A stretch of DNA of 54,488 bases from positions 1-54,488 of the forward strand of contig JAHBMJ010004351.1 of the NCBI GenBank assembly GCA_018398765.1, written 5' to 3'. This DNA is from Chromera velia. Lineage: Eukaryota > Sar > Chromeraceae. Shown here piece by piece: positions 44,482-54,488 of the stretch (positions within the stretch are counted from its first letter, which is position 1; each line of letters opens with the position of its first letter). A program made the position numbers and the translations under genes. The notes beneath the pieces are model-generated. The model made no database searches. It had not been told where the DNA came from and saw only the letters and a list, made by a program, of their open reading frames with translations.

Positions 44482-46827
44482 TCAGAGCCCCTCTGCCTCT
44501 ACCCATGTGCAGAAACACTCAAGCGCGTCTCTCGCAGTAGCGGCCTTCTGTTGAAGGCCTCCAAGACCCTTCTCACATAGCTCGGTCATCGGAAGAGAGT
44601 ACATCGCTTGGTCGAAGCCCCCGGGAACACGCGCACCCCAAGCGTATTCAAGAACACGTCTCACAAAGTAATCTGCTCTCTCTCGTACGTAATCCTTGAT
44701 CTGCCTCTTTCCCTCCCCATCCGCTTGCTCAAACAGCCAGATGAAAACGCGGACATTTCCGCTACAGGTCCTGTTTGGAAGCCAGAATAGCGGACAGAGG
44801 CAGGAGGCTGGCTGCCCAAAATCACCGAACGACACCTCTTTGTAATGCGAGATTGCCTCCCGGATGAATGCTTGAAGTGGTTCTTGAAGGCTAGGCGGGA
44901 CTTGGGGCAGGTCTGGTTGCATGGGATTTGTGGATTCATGCGCTTTTTGCATCACAAGAATCTCAAACGCCCTCAGCTCTAACGAAGGCGCATCAGGATA
45001 CCCCCACCGACAAGAAGGGGGAGTGTCGCTGCCGTTCTCTCGCAGGCGGAGGAATCGAAGCACATCCCACTTTTTTGACCGAGCCGCGGCATTACAAAGC
45101 TGCCAATCGATAAATCGTACCCCCTTCTCGCTCTCAAGAACGCACAAAGTCGCGACGTCGCCTTCCCTTGCAGCCGAAACCTCCGACTCCCGCGCCACCT
45201 CATTTGGCTGAAGTGGCCGTCCGGGACCTTGGCTGAAGAAAGTGAGGTGAGAGTGTCGAACGTCAAGCTTTTCAGCAAGACCTCGGCTTTTGATCCAATC
45301 GTATAATGCGACTCGAGCTGAGCTTGGAGTGTGCTCAAAGGCGTCCGAATAAGACCAAAAAGTCCACTCGAAAGGAATGTCAACGTCATCGGCCAACCAA
45401 TTGAGAAGATCAAAATCTTCTCTGATTGCCGCGTTGGTCAGAACCCCTTCTCCCATTTGTGCTATCGCTTTTTGAAAGATGGACAGACTTTCCGGATGCG
45501 GCCACTCGCTCAGTGCTTTTCTGTACAGGTCCCGAACGAGGGCAGAATGTCCCCCACATGAGGCGGCTTCCATCACTGCTGTCACAAGCCCTGCGGCATG
45601 CTGCAGCAGTCGGGACTGAGACAAGCTCAAAAAGGCCGCATCTTGGCCCGGTTCTGTGTTTGCTTCGTTTTCGGGAGCTGCTTCTGCTGCTGTGGTCATC
45701 ACCAGATTGATCTGTGCAACTGAAGGAAACGGAAAAGGGGGGGCATTTTCGAATCCCTCCGTCTCGCCTGTGAGCCCAATCAACCACAACACATGCCCAG
45801 GTCCCTCTCTGATGAAATCAGATTCCCTGTTTTTGGCAACACTGAACGAGAGGCCTGCTGCGGAAAGTTCTTGAAACGGGTGCTCCGATAGGGCAGAGAG
45901 GACTGCGGGGGGGGGCGCATGACCGAAGTCAATGGATGCCAGACTACTCAATCGAGGGCACTCAAGGAGGGGGGATCCATCCCGCTTCGTGCGCTCATTC
46001 ACGGCGTGGGAAAGGTCTTCTTCTGACATGTTCGATAGATCCGGCACGGGGGAACCAAAACCCTCCCACATGGCCCATTGCAACAACCTCCGTCGACTCC
46101 CCCACAACACTCCTTGAACGGCCGCAAGAACCTCCCAATGCCCCAGCCTCATTGCCTCTGTTGCCCATTTCTCCCACACTCCCGTGTAAGTGGGTCGGCC
46201 GAAAGTCCTAAATCCATCTACCACACCCGAGTGAATCCTCACTCTCGCTCCCTCGATGAACCGATCGACTGCCCACCTGAAAAGGACAGCGTTTCCTGCG
46301 GACACCGCCCCGCCGCAAATGGCCATCAGATTAGATAGATTTCTCATCTCTTCAACTGTCCACTCCATCCTCGAAAAGTCCTCTCTGTGTTCCAAAACTC
46401 CTACCGAACAGGAAGGAACACGACCGGCCAAATGGTCAAATACTTCTGTGCTGGTCGTCACTTTTGCCATTGCAGAGAGAACACTCTCTGCGTTGGGAGG
46501 GGTTGGGAGAGACAAAAGCCAGAGAACGAGGTCGAGGTTCAGTGGCGATACGATCTCCTCCTTCACTCTCGTGACTCTGGGACTGATGTGCCTCAGGTCG
46601 CGCATCCTGTCTCGGAAGCTACGGGACACGGACAAGAAGACCACCGACTGCCTCGAGCAGAGGAGGGATACAAACAAACCTCCTGCTACGGCATGATCAA
46701 GAACTTGTTGCACAAGAGGAAGCGGAGGAACGTCCCACGTTAGAGACACTGGTAGAACTTGTGACGAATCTTGTTGTGGCCCTTCAGCAGGGCCATCGAC
46801 TGATCCATCAGCACAGAGTCTCTTCAT
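44482..46827 (-). CDS. 781-aa single-exon protein with ankyrin-like helical repeats
   Basis: Unbroken ATG-to-TGA frame of 781 codons, much the longest in the window, in contrast to the intron-rich neighbours. Residues 39-75 (PLVQQVLDHAVAGG, VVFLSVSRSFRDRM) resemble the start of an F-box or similar adaptor module. Helix-pair segments such as EAMRLGHWEVLAAVQGVLWG (about 225-243) and SAAREGDVATLCVLE ... NAAARSKKWDVLRFLRL (about 565-615) look like divergent ankyrin repeats. No catalytic motif, signal peptide or membrane segment. A protein-interaction role is likely for such architectures, but the partner is unknown. Start chosen as the first ATG of the frame. Confidence 0.85.
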   Translation of the reverse strand: MKRLCADGSVDGPAEGPQQDSSQVLPVSLTWDVPPLPLVQQVLDHAVAGGLFVSLLCSRQSVVFLSVSRSFRDRMRDLRHISPRVTRVKEEIVSPLNLDLVLWLLSLPTPPNAESVLSAMAKVTTSTEVFDHLAGRVPSCSVGVLEHREDFSRMEWTVEEMRNLSNLMAICGGAVSAGNAVLFRWAVDRFIEGARVRIHSGVVDGFRTFGRPTYTGVWEKWATEAMRLGHWEVLAAVQGVLWGSRRRLLQWAMWEGFGSPVPDLSNMSEEDLSHAVNERTKRDGSPLLECPRLSSLASIDFGHAPPPAVLSALSEHPFQELSAAGLSFSVAKNRESDFIREGPGHVLWLIGLTGETEGFENAPPFPFPSVAQINLVMTTAAEAAPENEANTEPGQDAAFLSLSQSRLLQHAAGLVTAVMEAASCGGHSALVRDLYRKALSEWPHPESLSIFQKAIAQMGEGVLTNAAIREDFDLLNWLADDVDIPFEWTFWSYSDAFEHTPSSARVALYDWIKSRGLAEKLDVRHSHLTFFSQGPGRPLQPNEVARESEVSAAREGDVATLCVLESEKGVRFIDWQLCNAAARSKKWDVLRFLRLRENGSDTPPSCRWGYPDAPSLELRAFEILVMQKAHESTNPMQPDLPQVPPSLQEPLQAFIREAISHYKEVSFGDFGQPASCLCPLFWLPNRTCSGNVRVFIWLFEQADGEGKRQIKDYVRERADYFVRRVLEYAWGARVPGGFDQAMYSLPMTELCEKGLGGLQQKAATARDALECFCTWVEAEGL

Positions 46828-48240
46828 CAGTCTACTCTGATCAAGTGGTGCTGTCGCGTACTGTCGCAGCTAACGGCAGCACTCGCGAGGCACTACTTAT
46901 AGCTTGACTGGAAAGGAGAATCGATCGTTTGAGGAAACTTTGCGCGCGTACGTGACCGCAGGCAGACTGAAACATGTGCTCGTCTGTCGCCTCAACCAAA
47001 ACTATAGATGGTCTCGGACTGGAAAGCCTCAATCAAGTAATGAAGTGGCACAGACATCTGCTAAAGGGGCACTGTGATGGCACACAATCGATTGAAGCGA
47101 TCTTCATGCATGAGTGAATCGGCCAGAGAGTGCTGCAGTTTTTTCGGTGTGACACTTCACGGCATCTTCACGGCGCATCGATCAGTCTGAAACATGTCTG
47201 AAACATTCTGAAACATGCATGCATGCATGTGATGCGCGGGCCGCGGGGCCGCGGGGCGGCGCCGCTGTGGCATGCAGGTGCGCGCGCCGGCCGCCGTGCA
47301 CCGCCGATGCAGTCGCCATCACGAATAGAATTTTCTCCAATCGGTTATCTCCAATACGAAAACGCATCTCTACGCATCTCCATACATCTTCATACAACAA
47401 TTGAACCGTTGGTGCCAATTTTTCTCGGCCAACAGTGTTCTTGTAAGGTATTGTAAGGGTACTTTCATGTGCCCTGGCACTGAGACTGACAGTGGTGTTA
47501 TTGGACTAGGGCAGTAAAACGGAGGCCTAGATCGAACATAATTAAAATCCTTTCCCGTCCTATCCTATCCCATCCTCACTATCCATAAATTAGTATCAAT
47601 ATTAACAAAATTATACAGAATTACAAGAAATTACTACATATACGCATTCACTTCGGTTTACCCAATTATATATGTGGTCCCTTAGCACCTAGCTCGGCAC
47701 ATAACTGATTTCACCTCTCTAACGCCCTTGTAACCTAAATATAAATTAAATCAATCTATAAATCTATATAAATCAGTCAATTTTACCATGCCTTTTTAAA
47801 AATAAATAAATTTTTTATAAGAATTTAGTGTGAGGCGGATATGCTAGGAACAGATCTTAAATGTTTCCTCCTCATTCCATTTAAATATACATAATACAGA
47901 ATCTGATTCAGCAAGATTCAGTTACAAATACGATATTAAATACTTTGATGCAATAATTTATGCAACCTTGATCGAAAGATCATTCAATTGACTGAACAAA
48001 CGAGCGAATTAAGTTTAACTTAACATTACCTAACGTGGTAGCAGAGAATGCTGTTCCCCCTTTGTTTTGTTATATTTTGTGTCAGTGTATCTTTTTTATT
48101 ACTCGTTGATACACCCTCGGTCACCTGTCCCATAACTCCCCGCCCTCTTCCATTTTAAGCCAAATTTAGAATTGAATGTAATCTAGCCCACATCACTATT
48201 GTCACCGATGACCTTTTTCAGTCCTTCTTCAACAGCAAGT
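46828..48240. other. Spacer with GC-rich patch and shared repeat
   Basis: Contains the 5' flank of the 781-aa gene, a strongly GC-rich patch at about 47215-47310 (TGCATGCATGCATG followed by CCGCGG and GCGCGC words), and AT-rich sequence carrying the repeat at 47880-48152. No gene seen. Confidence 0.6.
47880..48152. repeat. ~250-bp direct repeat, copy 1
   Basis: Matches 53815-54055 in the same orientation: GATCGAAAGATCAT, ACTGAACAAACGA, AATGCTGTTCCCC, GTGTCAGTGTATCTTTTTTA and CCCTCGGTCACCTGTCCC occur in order. Both copies end just before sequence likely to belong to genes. Confidence 0.9.
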
Positions 48241-49467
48241 TCAACTGAGTTCTACCGTCAGTGGAGCAGTATGGAAGTCACGACACGCGTCTGCACTATC
48301 AGGCAGCACAGCTGCCCCCTCCGTTTCTGGGAACTTCACCACAGCCTGAAAAAGCCTACGGAGGCCTACTTCCTCTGCGGACTTGAACGTCTTTGTGCGT
48401 GCCATATGCGCGCCGACAAAGTTATCGATCAGCACCAGGTCCCCCTGTTGCCAGCCGAAGGGAGTGACTAGGTCGCTATTATCCTGAATGAAGCTCTCCA
48501 GTCTCCCAGAGAGCCTAGCAGAGAGCTCCCTATACTCCTCCGACGTCCCCCTTGCTACCGCGCGGCCGTCCACTCGGAAGCCCCCGGCCACCTCGGACGC
48601 GTTCTCCACGACGTGGGGCCCCCACAGGCGGAGCAGATGGGTGGAGTTCTTGGGGGCCAACGGGTGGGTAGACAGCACCTCGGGCTCCCAGCATATCTTT
48701 TCCACCCCCTTTTCACACTTTGCCTTGCCCCTCTCTTTGTTGTGCGGATCCACACCGTCATTGCAGACAGTGTACTCCCAGTTGTACTTGACACGCTCCT
48801 AGAAGATGACCTCTTCCGCTAAGAGTCTTTTGAAGAGCGTGTCAAGAGGGACAAAGTCGGTATACGACTGGTAAGCCTGCTCATGCAGATAGAGGAGCTG
48901 CATTTCGGGATAGGAGAAGGGCCGTTGAAGGTGTTCGGTGTGCCAGAAGGCACCCCGTTGCACCGACCCTCTTTCGCCGTCATTCGACAACACTTGGATC
49001 CCCGGGCGTTTGCGCGGCGTCCTGGGGTGCCGGGCGGGCCAGGGTTTCCACCAGTTGGGTCGGAGTGTCCCAAAAAAGAGGGCAGTCTCTTCGAAAGACT
49101 CGCTGTCCAGCTTCTGACGGGGAACTTTGAGGATCGTGTGCCGCACTGTCGTCTTTTTCAGCCACTCTGCCAGCCCACTGACTGCCGTCAATGCGTCAAG
49201 CAGGTTGAACTCCTGTGCCTCTGCCCCCTCCCCTTCCTGCTTGAAGACCAGGGAGGCACCGTAAGGACGCCTCTCGAAGGGCTTCACCTCGACGGACTGC
49301 AAGAAGGCTTCGAGACTTTGGGAAGCTTTGCCTTTATTTGCCCCTGGGCAATACTCCGTGGAGTTGCTCTGGAAAGGAAGCGGCTGTTGCTCAACTGTAA
49401 CCGTCACGGTAAGAATGTGCAGGAGCAACAAGCCGCTGGTGAAAGGCATCACGGTCGACAAAATCAT
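48241..49467 (-). pseudogene. TauD/TfdA-type dioxygenase frame with one in-frame TAG
   Basis: Fe(II)/2-oxoglutarate-dependent oxygenase family; substrate unknown. A single frame of 408 codons runs from ATG at 49467 to TGA at 48241 with one TAG at 48799-48801 (codon 223). The N-terminus looks like a secretion or targeting signal (PFTSGLLLLHILTVTVTVE). Family landmarks in order: QVLSNDGERG, FWHTEHLQRPFSYPE (metal ligands His176 and Glu178 of the HxD/E motif), TDFVPLDTLF, then beyond the TAG GWQQGDLVLIDNFVGAHMA (second metal His about 354) and GLRRLFQAVV (2-oxoglutarate Arg). Sequence on both sides of TAG is coding (LAEEVIF, stop, ERVKYNWEY), so an intron does not remove it simply. It could be a recent pseudogene, a readthrough site or a sequencing error. 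Only family-level confidence on function. Confidence 0.8.
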
Positions 49468-50189
49468 TGATCCATGACCGGTTGCATGCAGAGGAGAAAA
49501 CTAGTTTCAAGACATTGTGAGAGGGAGAGGGACACGCATATTGGATTGAGGTGGTCAGAATTACTTGGGTGATTGTCAGACGTTTGCGAACAACATTTTT
49601 TTGAAGTCCGATAAGAAGCCGTCTACTACTACACGGCGTCTAGCACCGTCTAGCCATTAGAATTTTGGCCCTCTAGTGCGTCTCGAGTGATGGAGTCTCA
49701 TGGCTCACGGCCAGAAGCAGTCATGCCTACAGAGGGAGGTTTGGCAGTCAGCTATAATACCGCTTGGTTCTCGATCTGCTTGCATGTATATCTATCTGTC
49801 TTTCTAACTATATATCCATACTTCGATCACGTATTATCGATGCATGCGCATGCATGCATTCATGCAAAAATAATCGCGGTCGGGCGCGGGCATATTCAAT
49901 TTTCACGCATAGATTTAATTCCGGTTGTCGCGCTCGTTTTGCGTGCCTTGTAGTGCCTTAATTGCTTTTGATGAGGCGGCGGCGGGATGCTTTGGAGCCT
50001 GAAGCTCGCGAGGGGCGAACTTCAGACCTTCCCCCCATCCCGACTAATCCCGACAACAGTTCATCCTCGATCTACCTTCACTTCTTGTGTGTTATCAGTT
50101 TGTTGGGCAGTTCAAACAATAAACTAGCAATCGTCTTTAATTTCTTGCTCTTTGTCTTTTTCAATTTATTTCATCTCTTTTCTTTTTAG
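49468..50189. other. Spacer upstream of LINE remnant
   Basis: No gene seen. TGCATGCGCATGCATGCA at about 49840-49857 is a dense TGCATG cluster. The 5' end of the retroelement may lie in here. Confidence 0.5.
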
Positions 50190-52380
50190 CCTGAACGCTG
50201 GAATGTATTGCATATTGCCCCCGTCCCCAAAGGCCCGCCGAGTCTGAACTGTAATGAATGGCATCCGATCCACATTGTGGGGCTTTTGGGCAAGATTTTT
50301 GCTTTATTGATGGACCTAAAGATCAGGAAGAAGGTGAAAATTGATGAAAGGCAGCTCGGTTTCAGGCAAGGAGTAGGAATAAGGGAGGCCTTTGCCATAC
50401 TTTGCCACTCCGTCTTCATTAATTCTCAGTTCTAAGAAGAAGAAAAGTCCTTTCATTGCCGTGTTTGTTGATTTCAGCAAGGCGTTTGATACAGTTCCTC
50501 GGGTCAAGATGTTAGAGAGGCTCAAGGAGGAAGGTCCCCCCCTGGAGTAAGCTAGGCCGATATTTAGATGATTCACTCGATATATAGTTAGGTGAAGGCT
50601 CGGGTAGATGGGGCAACAGAATACTTTCTAGAAGGTAGAGGAGTAAAACAAGGCAATCCCTTCTCTCCTCTCCTCTTTCTTCTTTTCATCAACAATCTGC
50701 ATAAGTCTGTCAGCTCCGATAATGAAAACAGGAATCAAAGGTTGGCTGGGGGTGCAGATAGAGAGACTCCTGTCAGACTGTCTGATGTTTTAATCAAAAA
50801 CATTGGATATGCTGATAACCTTGTTCTGTTTACTCACAGTGCTTCAGACTTGCAGAAACGCTTGTCCCGTCTGGAGGACTATTGTAAAGAGTACGGTCTG
50901 AAGGTGAATTTGAAGAAGACAAAAGTCTGATTCATATGTTTCTCCTCCCCCCTCCCTAACCTTGTGCCCCAGACCCCTTTTCTTTATGAAAGCAGACCAG
51001 TAGAAGAGGTGAGTAAATATAAGTATTTGGCAAACTGGGTTTTTGAGGGAGGGGACCTTAGCAAGACAGTCGAAGCCCGTATTGAGGCGGCAGAGAAAGT
51101 TTTGGGGGCTGTGTTTGGCACTGAGTCTCTCTCTTCTCAGAGTTTGGGCTTTATTTCTCCCTTTTCTAAAATTACCTTGTTCAAGGCCCTCTGGCTGCCA
51201 GTCATACTGTATGGACTAGAAACGATCCCACTGAGAGAGATAGATGTTGCCTACCTCGATACTTTACAGTTACGTTTTGTTTGATATTGTTTTGGTCTCT
51301 CTCATCACTCTTTTGTTTCACCTTCTTTTTTTTCTCTCTCTCTCTTGGTTCTTTGCTTGTTAAGTTGACTGGGGGCTTCATCCAATGCATCAAATCGATC
51401 GACCACTAGGATTGACCATGCTCTACCCCGGGCAGTATGGAATGAGTGCTTGGCTAGCTTATGTGAACCCTTTGTTAAGATAGTAAAATGGCTGCGCAGT
51501 GGCCGTTCCATTAGATTGCTCCCTTTTGTAGTCTCCATTGCCAAGCACGGTTGGGGACAAGTTTAAAAGGAAAAGCAAGGGTAGAAGGAAAAGGGCAGTG
51601 AGAAAGATCGTAGAGGGTGCCTGGCTGTCTGACTAGTTAAAAGAGGAAATTAGAAACGTTAGAGACAGAGACAGAATTTTCCCTCGCCTTGCAAATCTCT
51701 CTCCTTTCTAATCAGAGAATCCAACCAAACAGCGTTTAGCTATGCACCTTGAAGTTCTGAGTGAAAGGAAATGGTGTTCGAGAAGTGAATTCAAATGATA
51801 GAGTGCAGTGTTGAACCTGAAAGTCTGCCAAAGAGTCTGTTACAGTCCTTTGCAGGCTTCCATATGCTTTTCAGGGCTCTCACAGGGGGGGATATAGATA
51901 AAACCTAACCGGAACGGCTGTGTGATAAGTGTTTGTCCCCCTCATGTATGATCAAAGATGAGGTTTAAATCCTAACAGAATGTAAAAACACAGAAAGGGA
52001 ACGAAACAGGCTGAAAGTACTCTATGAAATTGTAATACAAAAAGCGCCCATTGACATAAGAATACAGATTGCACAACGCGTTGCAGGTGTACTAACCGGG
52101 AGGGGCACTTCTGATAATGAGAAGAAAATGAAGGAAATGGTATTTCTGTTATGCACAATCCTGCCTAGAAGCGGTTCTAAAGCGTAGCTAGCCGAGTGTC
52201 TCAGGAAGGTTCATTGTGTCGATTATGTAAATTGAGGCGAATCAATCCGATTGGCATGTAGGCTTCCTCATCCCCCTCCCCCATGAATGGATGCTCTGGG
52301 TTATCCTCAAAGCCTTACTAGTGGCTTAGGATTTGGTGCCACCAAATCTAAGATTTAACCCTCAATCATCATCATTATAT
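50190..52380 (+). mobile_element. Decayed non-LTR retrotransposon (reverse transcriptase)
   Basis: LINE ORF2 remnant in several frames. PERWNVLHIAPVPKG and QLGFRQGVGIREAF (about 50190-50434) are the finger region. FVDFSKAFDTVP (about 50470-50505) is motif A. GVKQGNPFSPLLFLLFINNL (from 50640) is motif B. YADN at 50808-50819 is motif C with the second catalytic Asp replaced. LKVNLKKTKV and YKYLANWVFEGG (to 51284) are thumb-region sequence. Near 51925-52185 a Cys-rich C-terminal piece (LCDKC ... TECKNTERERNRL) with an in-frame TAA remains. The tail ATCATCATCATT at about 52364 fits a LINE 3' end. Multiple frameshifts and stops: not functional. The 5' part is missing. Confidence 0.88.
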
Positions 52381-52931
52381 AGTAGTGTATGGGAAGAAAC
52401 TTCATTAACGTTCCCACTTATTCCTTCATCCCTTTTTTTGGGGAAAAACATTTTGAATTAGAGTTTCTTTCATCTTTTTTTTTTTATATACGCTAAATGT
52501 GAAGCTTTGGAACTCACTTTATGCAATGCTAAGATTATTGAGGATTATTCCTTCTGAATGACAGTAAATATAATGTCCTGGAATGAGCCTTCTTCCATGC
52601 ACATGCAGGTGATTGATTTATATTCTAGCTAGTATTTTAATTTATATCCAGTGTGATCTGTAATATCCATTTGCAGAGGCTAGACTTTTGCGGGCCCAGC
52701 TTTAGGCCGACCAGGGAGGTTTAATACATGTACTAAACGTTTTTTCTAGGAACCATACGTTGAACATTCGATATTAGGGTGGGACGCCACTCTTTTGGAC
52801 ATTAAACTTTATCCTATAATCATAAAAACATATACAGATTGTGACAGATTGAGTCTATCCAAAAATTTAAACCTATCATAATTATGACATAATGATATAA
52901 TATTGTACATTAAACATTATATATATATATA
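52381..52931. other. AT-rich spacer, nothing recognised
   Basis: AT-rich sequence between the LINE tail and element C. No frame or repeat I can support. Confidence 0.5.
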
Positions 52932-52939
52932 GAAATATA

Positions 52940-53747
52940 TAGTAACCAGATTTAATTTGATACGATTTGATTTGATTTAATTTGATTTGATTTAATTTGA
53001 GCTTCAAGCTCAAATCTGACCAGATTTGAGGTAGATTTGAGGTTGAAGTCTAGAGGTCACTCTCGACAACACTGAAGATGACATGACACAGTCGACACTA
53101 CTAGCACATCCTAGAAAGCCCTAGAGATAAGAAAATCATTAAAAACTAGACTAAAAGCTAAATTAAGACTCTCAAAATTAATGAGCTATTGTTAAAGCTA
53201 AGAGCTTACATAAGTTTTTATCTTAGAGTCATGCTAGAGAGTCATCTTAATTTAAGACTAGAATTGTTACTTAACCATTCATAATTGTAGCCAAATTTTA
53301 CTAATTTTATGCTTCAAATTCCCTTTAAAACTGCTAACGAAAAAGCGGACCAAAACTTAGTTGAAAACTGCACTTCTCAACTTTTGAATCTCGAGTTTAC
53401 TTCAAAATTGCTACACTTAATTGCCAACGAAAAGGCGGACCAAAACTGCGAACGAACAGACGGACGAAAAGCCTTCGGAAAAGGCGGATAAAATGCGACA
53501 AATTTGAGATAGAAAGAGCCTTCACTGACCAAAGGTGAGTGGAGAATCACTGCAGATCAACCAAACAAGTGCGAAGACTCAATTGAGAGACTAGATAACG
53601 GATTGACCTCAAAGATTTGAGGTTAAAGGGTCAGATTTGAAGTAGATTTGATTTGATAAGCCCTATCATACTAAAGTTTCTCAGACCTAAGATTTGATTT
53701 GAGGTTAAGCCCTACTTCAAATCAAATCAAATCAAATCTGGTCACTA
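52940..53747. mobile_element. hAT-like element C (808 bp), same family as element A
   Basis: Left end TAGTAACCAGATTTAATTTG, right end (inverted) TAGTGACCAGATTTGATTTG, both running into TTTGA/TTTAA steps as in element A. Exact 8-bp TSD GAAATATA at 52932-52939 and 53748-53755. No transposase. Interior differs from element A except near the ends (CTTAACCTCAAATC). Confidence 0.92.
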
Positions 53748-53814
53748 GAAATATATATGAAAAAGAAAATTAAGAATGTTACTTTTATTTAATTCAATTC
53801 ACGTTCAATTCAAT

Positions 53815-54055
53815 ATAAAAATATGTAAAATACAGATTCGGTAACAAATACGATCGATATTAAATGTTTTCATACAACCCGGATCGAAAGATCATCCAAT
53901 CAACTGAACAAACGATCGAATTAAGTTCAACTTGACGTTGTCTAACATGGCAGCAGCAAATGCTGTTCCCCTCCTTTTTTTGTGTCAGTGTATCTTTTTT
54001 ATTACTCGTTAATGCACCCTCGGTCACCTGTCCCACAACTCCCCCCCCTCTTCCA
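53815..54055. repeat. ~250-bp direct repeat, copy 2
   Basis: Second copy of the repeat at 47880-48152, about 5.9 kb away, with scattered substitutions and small indels. Confidence 0.9.
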
Positions 54056-54186
54056 GCCTGCAGCTCACATCTCCTGGTTTTTTCGGTTCATTCATCTTTT
54101 GCGTCTTCGTCCCCATCGCCCGCCGGTGACGCACCTCCCTCCGCAGCTGCCACCTGCTTCCCCGCCTTCCTGCAGGCACGCCATCA

Positions 54187-54232
54187 CACAGACAGACAGA
54201 CAGACAGACAGACAGAGAGACAGACAGACCAA
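54187..54232. repeat. ACAG microsatellite
   Basis: About ten ACAG steps with one GAGA interruption. Confidence 0.95.
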
Positions 54233-54250
54233 CGGAGACACGGACAAAAG

Positions 54251-54488
54251 ATGCATGTCAGTGTAATCTTCAAGCGAAAAAGAAAGGAGCGTTCTATGAG
54301 GAAAGCATATACGGCAAGCAAGCCGGCGGCGGGTGGTAGGGGCAACAAACGGGGGAAAGTAAAAATGCAATTTCGAGCATTGCGAAAAAAGCTTTCTCCC
54401 TTAGAAAGCACCCAAGACAGGAAAGCAGTAGAAGAGAAAGGTCGCATGGAGGAAGAACATTCACTTGACAACAGACACCCCCCCCCCC
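54251..54488 (+). CDS. Basic frame open to scaffold end (partial)
   Basis: From ATG at 54251 the frame stays open to the last base (about 79 codons). It is very basic (FKRKRKERSMRK, GGRGNKRGKVKM, FRALRKKLSPLE) and then acidic. It runs into the terminal poly-C. It could be a 5' exon of a nuclear or ribosome-associated protein, or chance. No family recognised. Confidence 0.2.
   Translation, partial: MHVSVIFKRKRKERSMRKAYTASKPAAGGRGNKRGKVKMQFRALRKKLSPLESTQDRKAVEEKGRMEEEHSLDNRHPPP

Noticed and set aside
32095-49467. Reassigned stop codons (UAG as sense)
   Set aside because: Frameshifts accompany most of the stops, and the hydrolase model in the same window ends in TAG. Decay is simpler, so it is kept only as something to exclude.

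Overview
The window is eukaryotic. It has long spliced genes with GT-AG introns, intron microsatellites of CT, GT, GA and TCTG type, no operons, and no prokaryotic or organellar signal. My best guess is a nuclear scaffold of a free-living alveolate alga such as a chromerid (Chromera velia type). That is inference from overall style (intron density, single-exon ankyrin-like protein, mobile-element debris, frequent TGCATGCA words), not from a diagnostic sequence. The scaffold ends in a poly-C run and holds one 45-bp assembly gap (17671-17715) bordered by poly-C.

Layout. Positions 104-10085 are a head-to-tail array of six ~1.65-kb units of unknown function, each with a G-rich minisatellite. Positions 10086-13862 are AT-rich and gene-poor. 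From 13.9 to 25.9 kb lie two divergent intron-rich genes. The first is a minus-strand membrane-anchored alpha/beta hydrolase (13863-19364; ten phase-consistent exons reconstructed, one segment unresolved). The second is a complete plus-strand tandem-RRM RNA-binding protein with a Gly/DPY-rich tail (20118-25865; 11 exons, about 449 aa). They share a ~750-bp intergenic region.

From 26 to 43.9 kb the window is a graveyard of repeats and decayed genes. It holds a 59-bp palindromic tandem repeat, a 106-bp duplication, a 1.66-kb hAT-like element with perfect 8-bp target-site duplication, and coding stretches broken by frameshifts and in-frame stops. It also holds several partial copies of one unrecognised exon family, spread with their flanking introns and TCTG microsatellites. 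A second type of 8-bp-TSD element lies at 43060-43904.

The right side holds an intact single-exon 781-aa protein on the minus strand (44482-46827, divergent ankyrin-like helical repeats) and a minus-strand TauD/TfdA-type Fe(II)/2-oxoglutarate dioxygenase frame interrupted by a single in-frame TAG (48241-49467). A decayed non-LTR retrotransposon follows with reverse-transcriptase motifs, including a mutated YADN active site (about 50190-52380). An 808-bp second copy of the hAT-like family (52940-53747) comes next, then a ~250-bp repeat shared with 47.9-48.15 kb.

The genes do not form a pathway. The most informative observations are the three elements with exact 8-bp TSDs, the exon-edge duplications on both sides of one intron of the RRM gene, and recurrent single in-frame stops in otherwise coherent frames.
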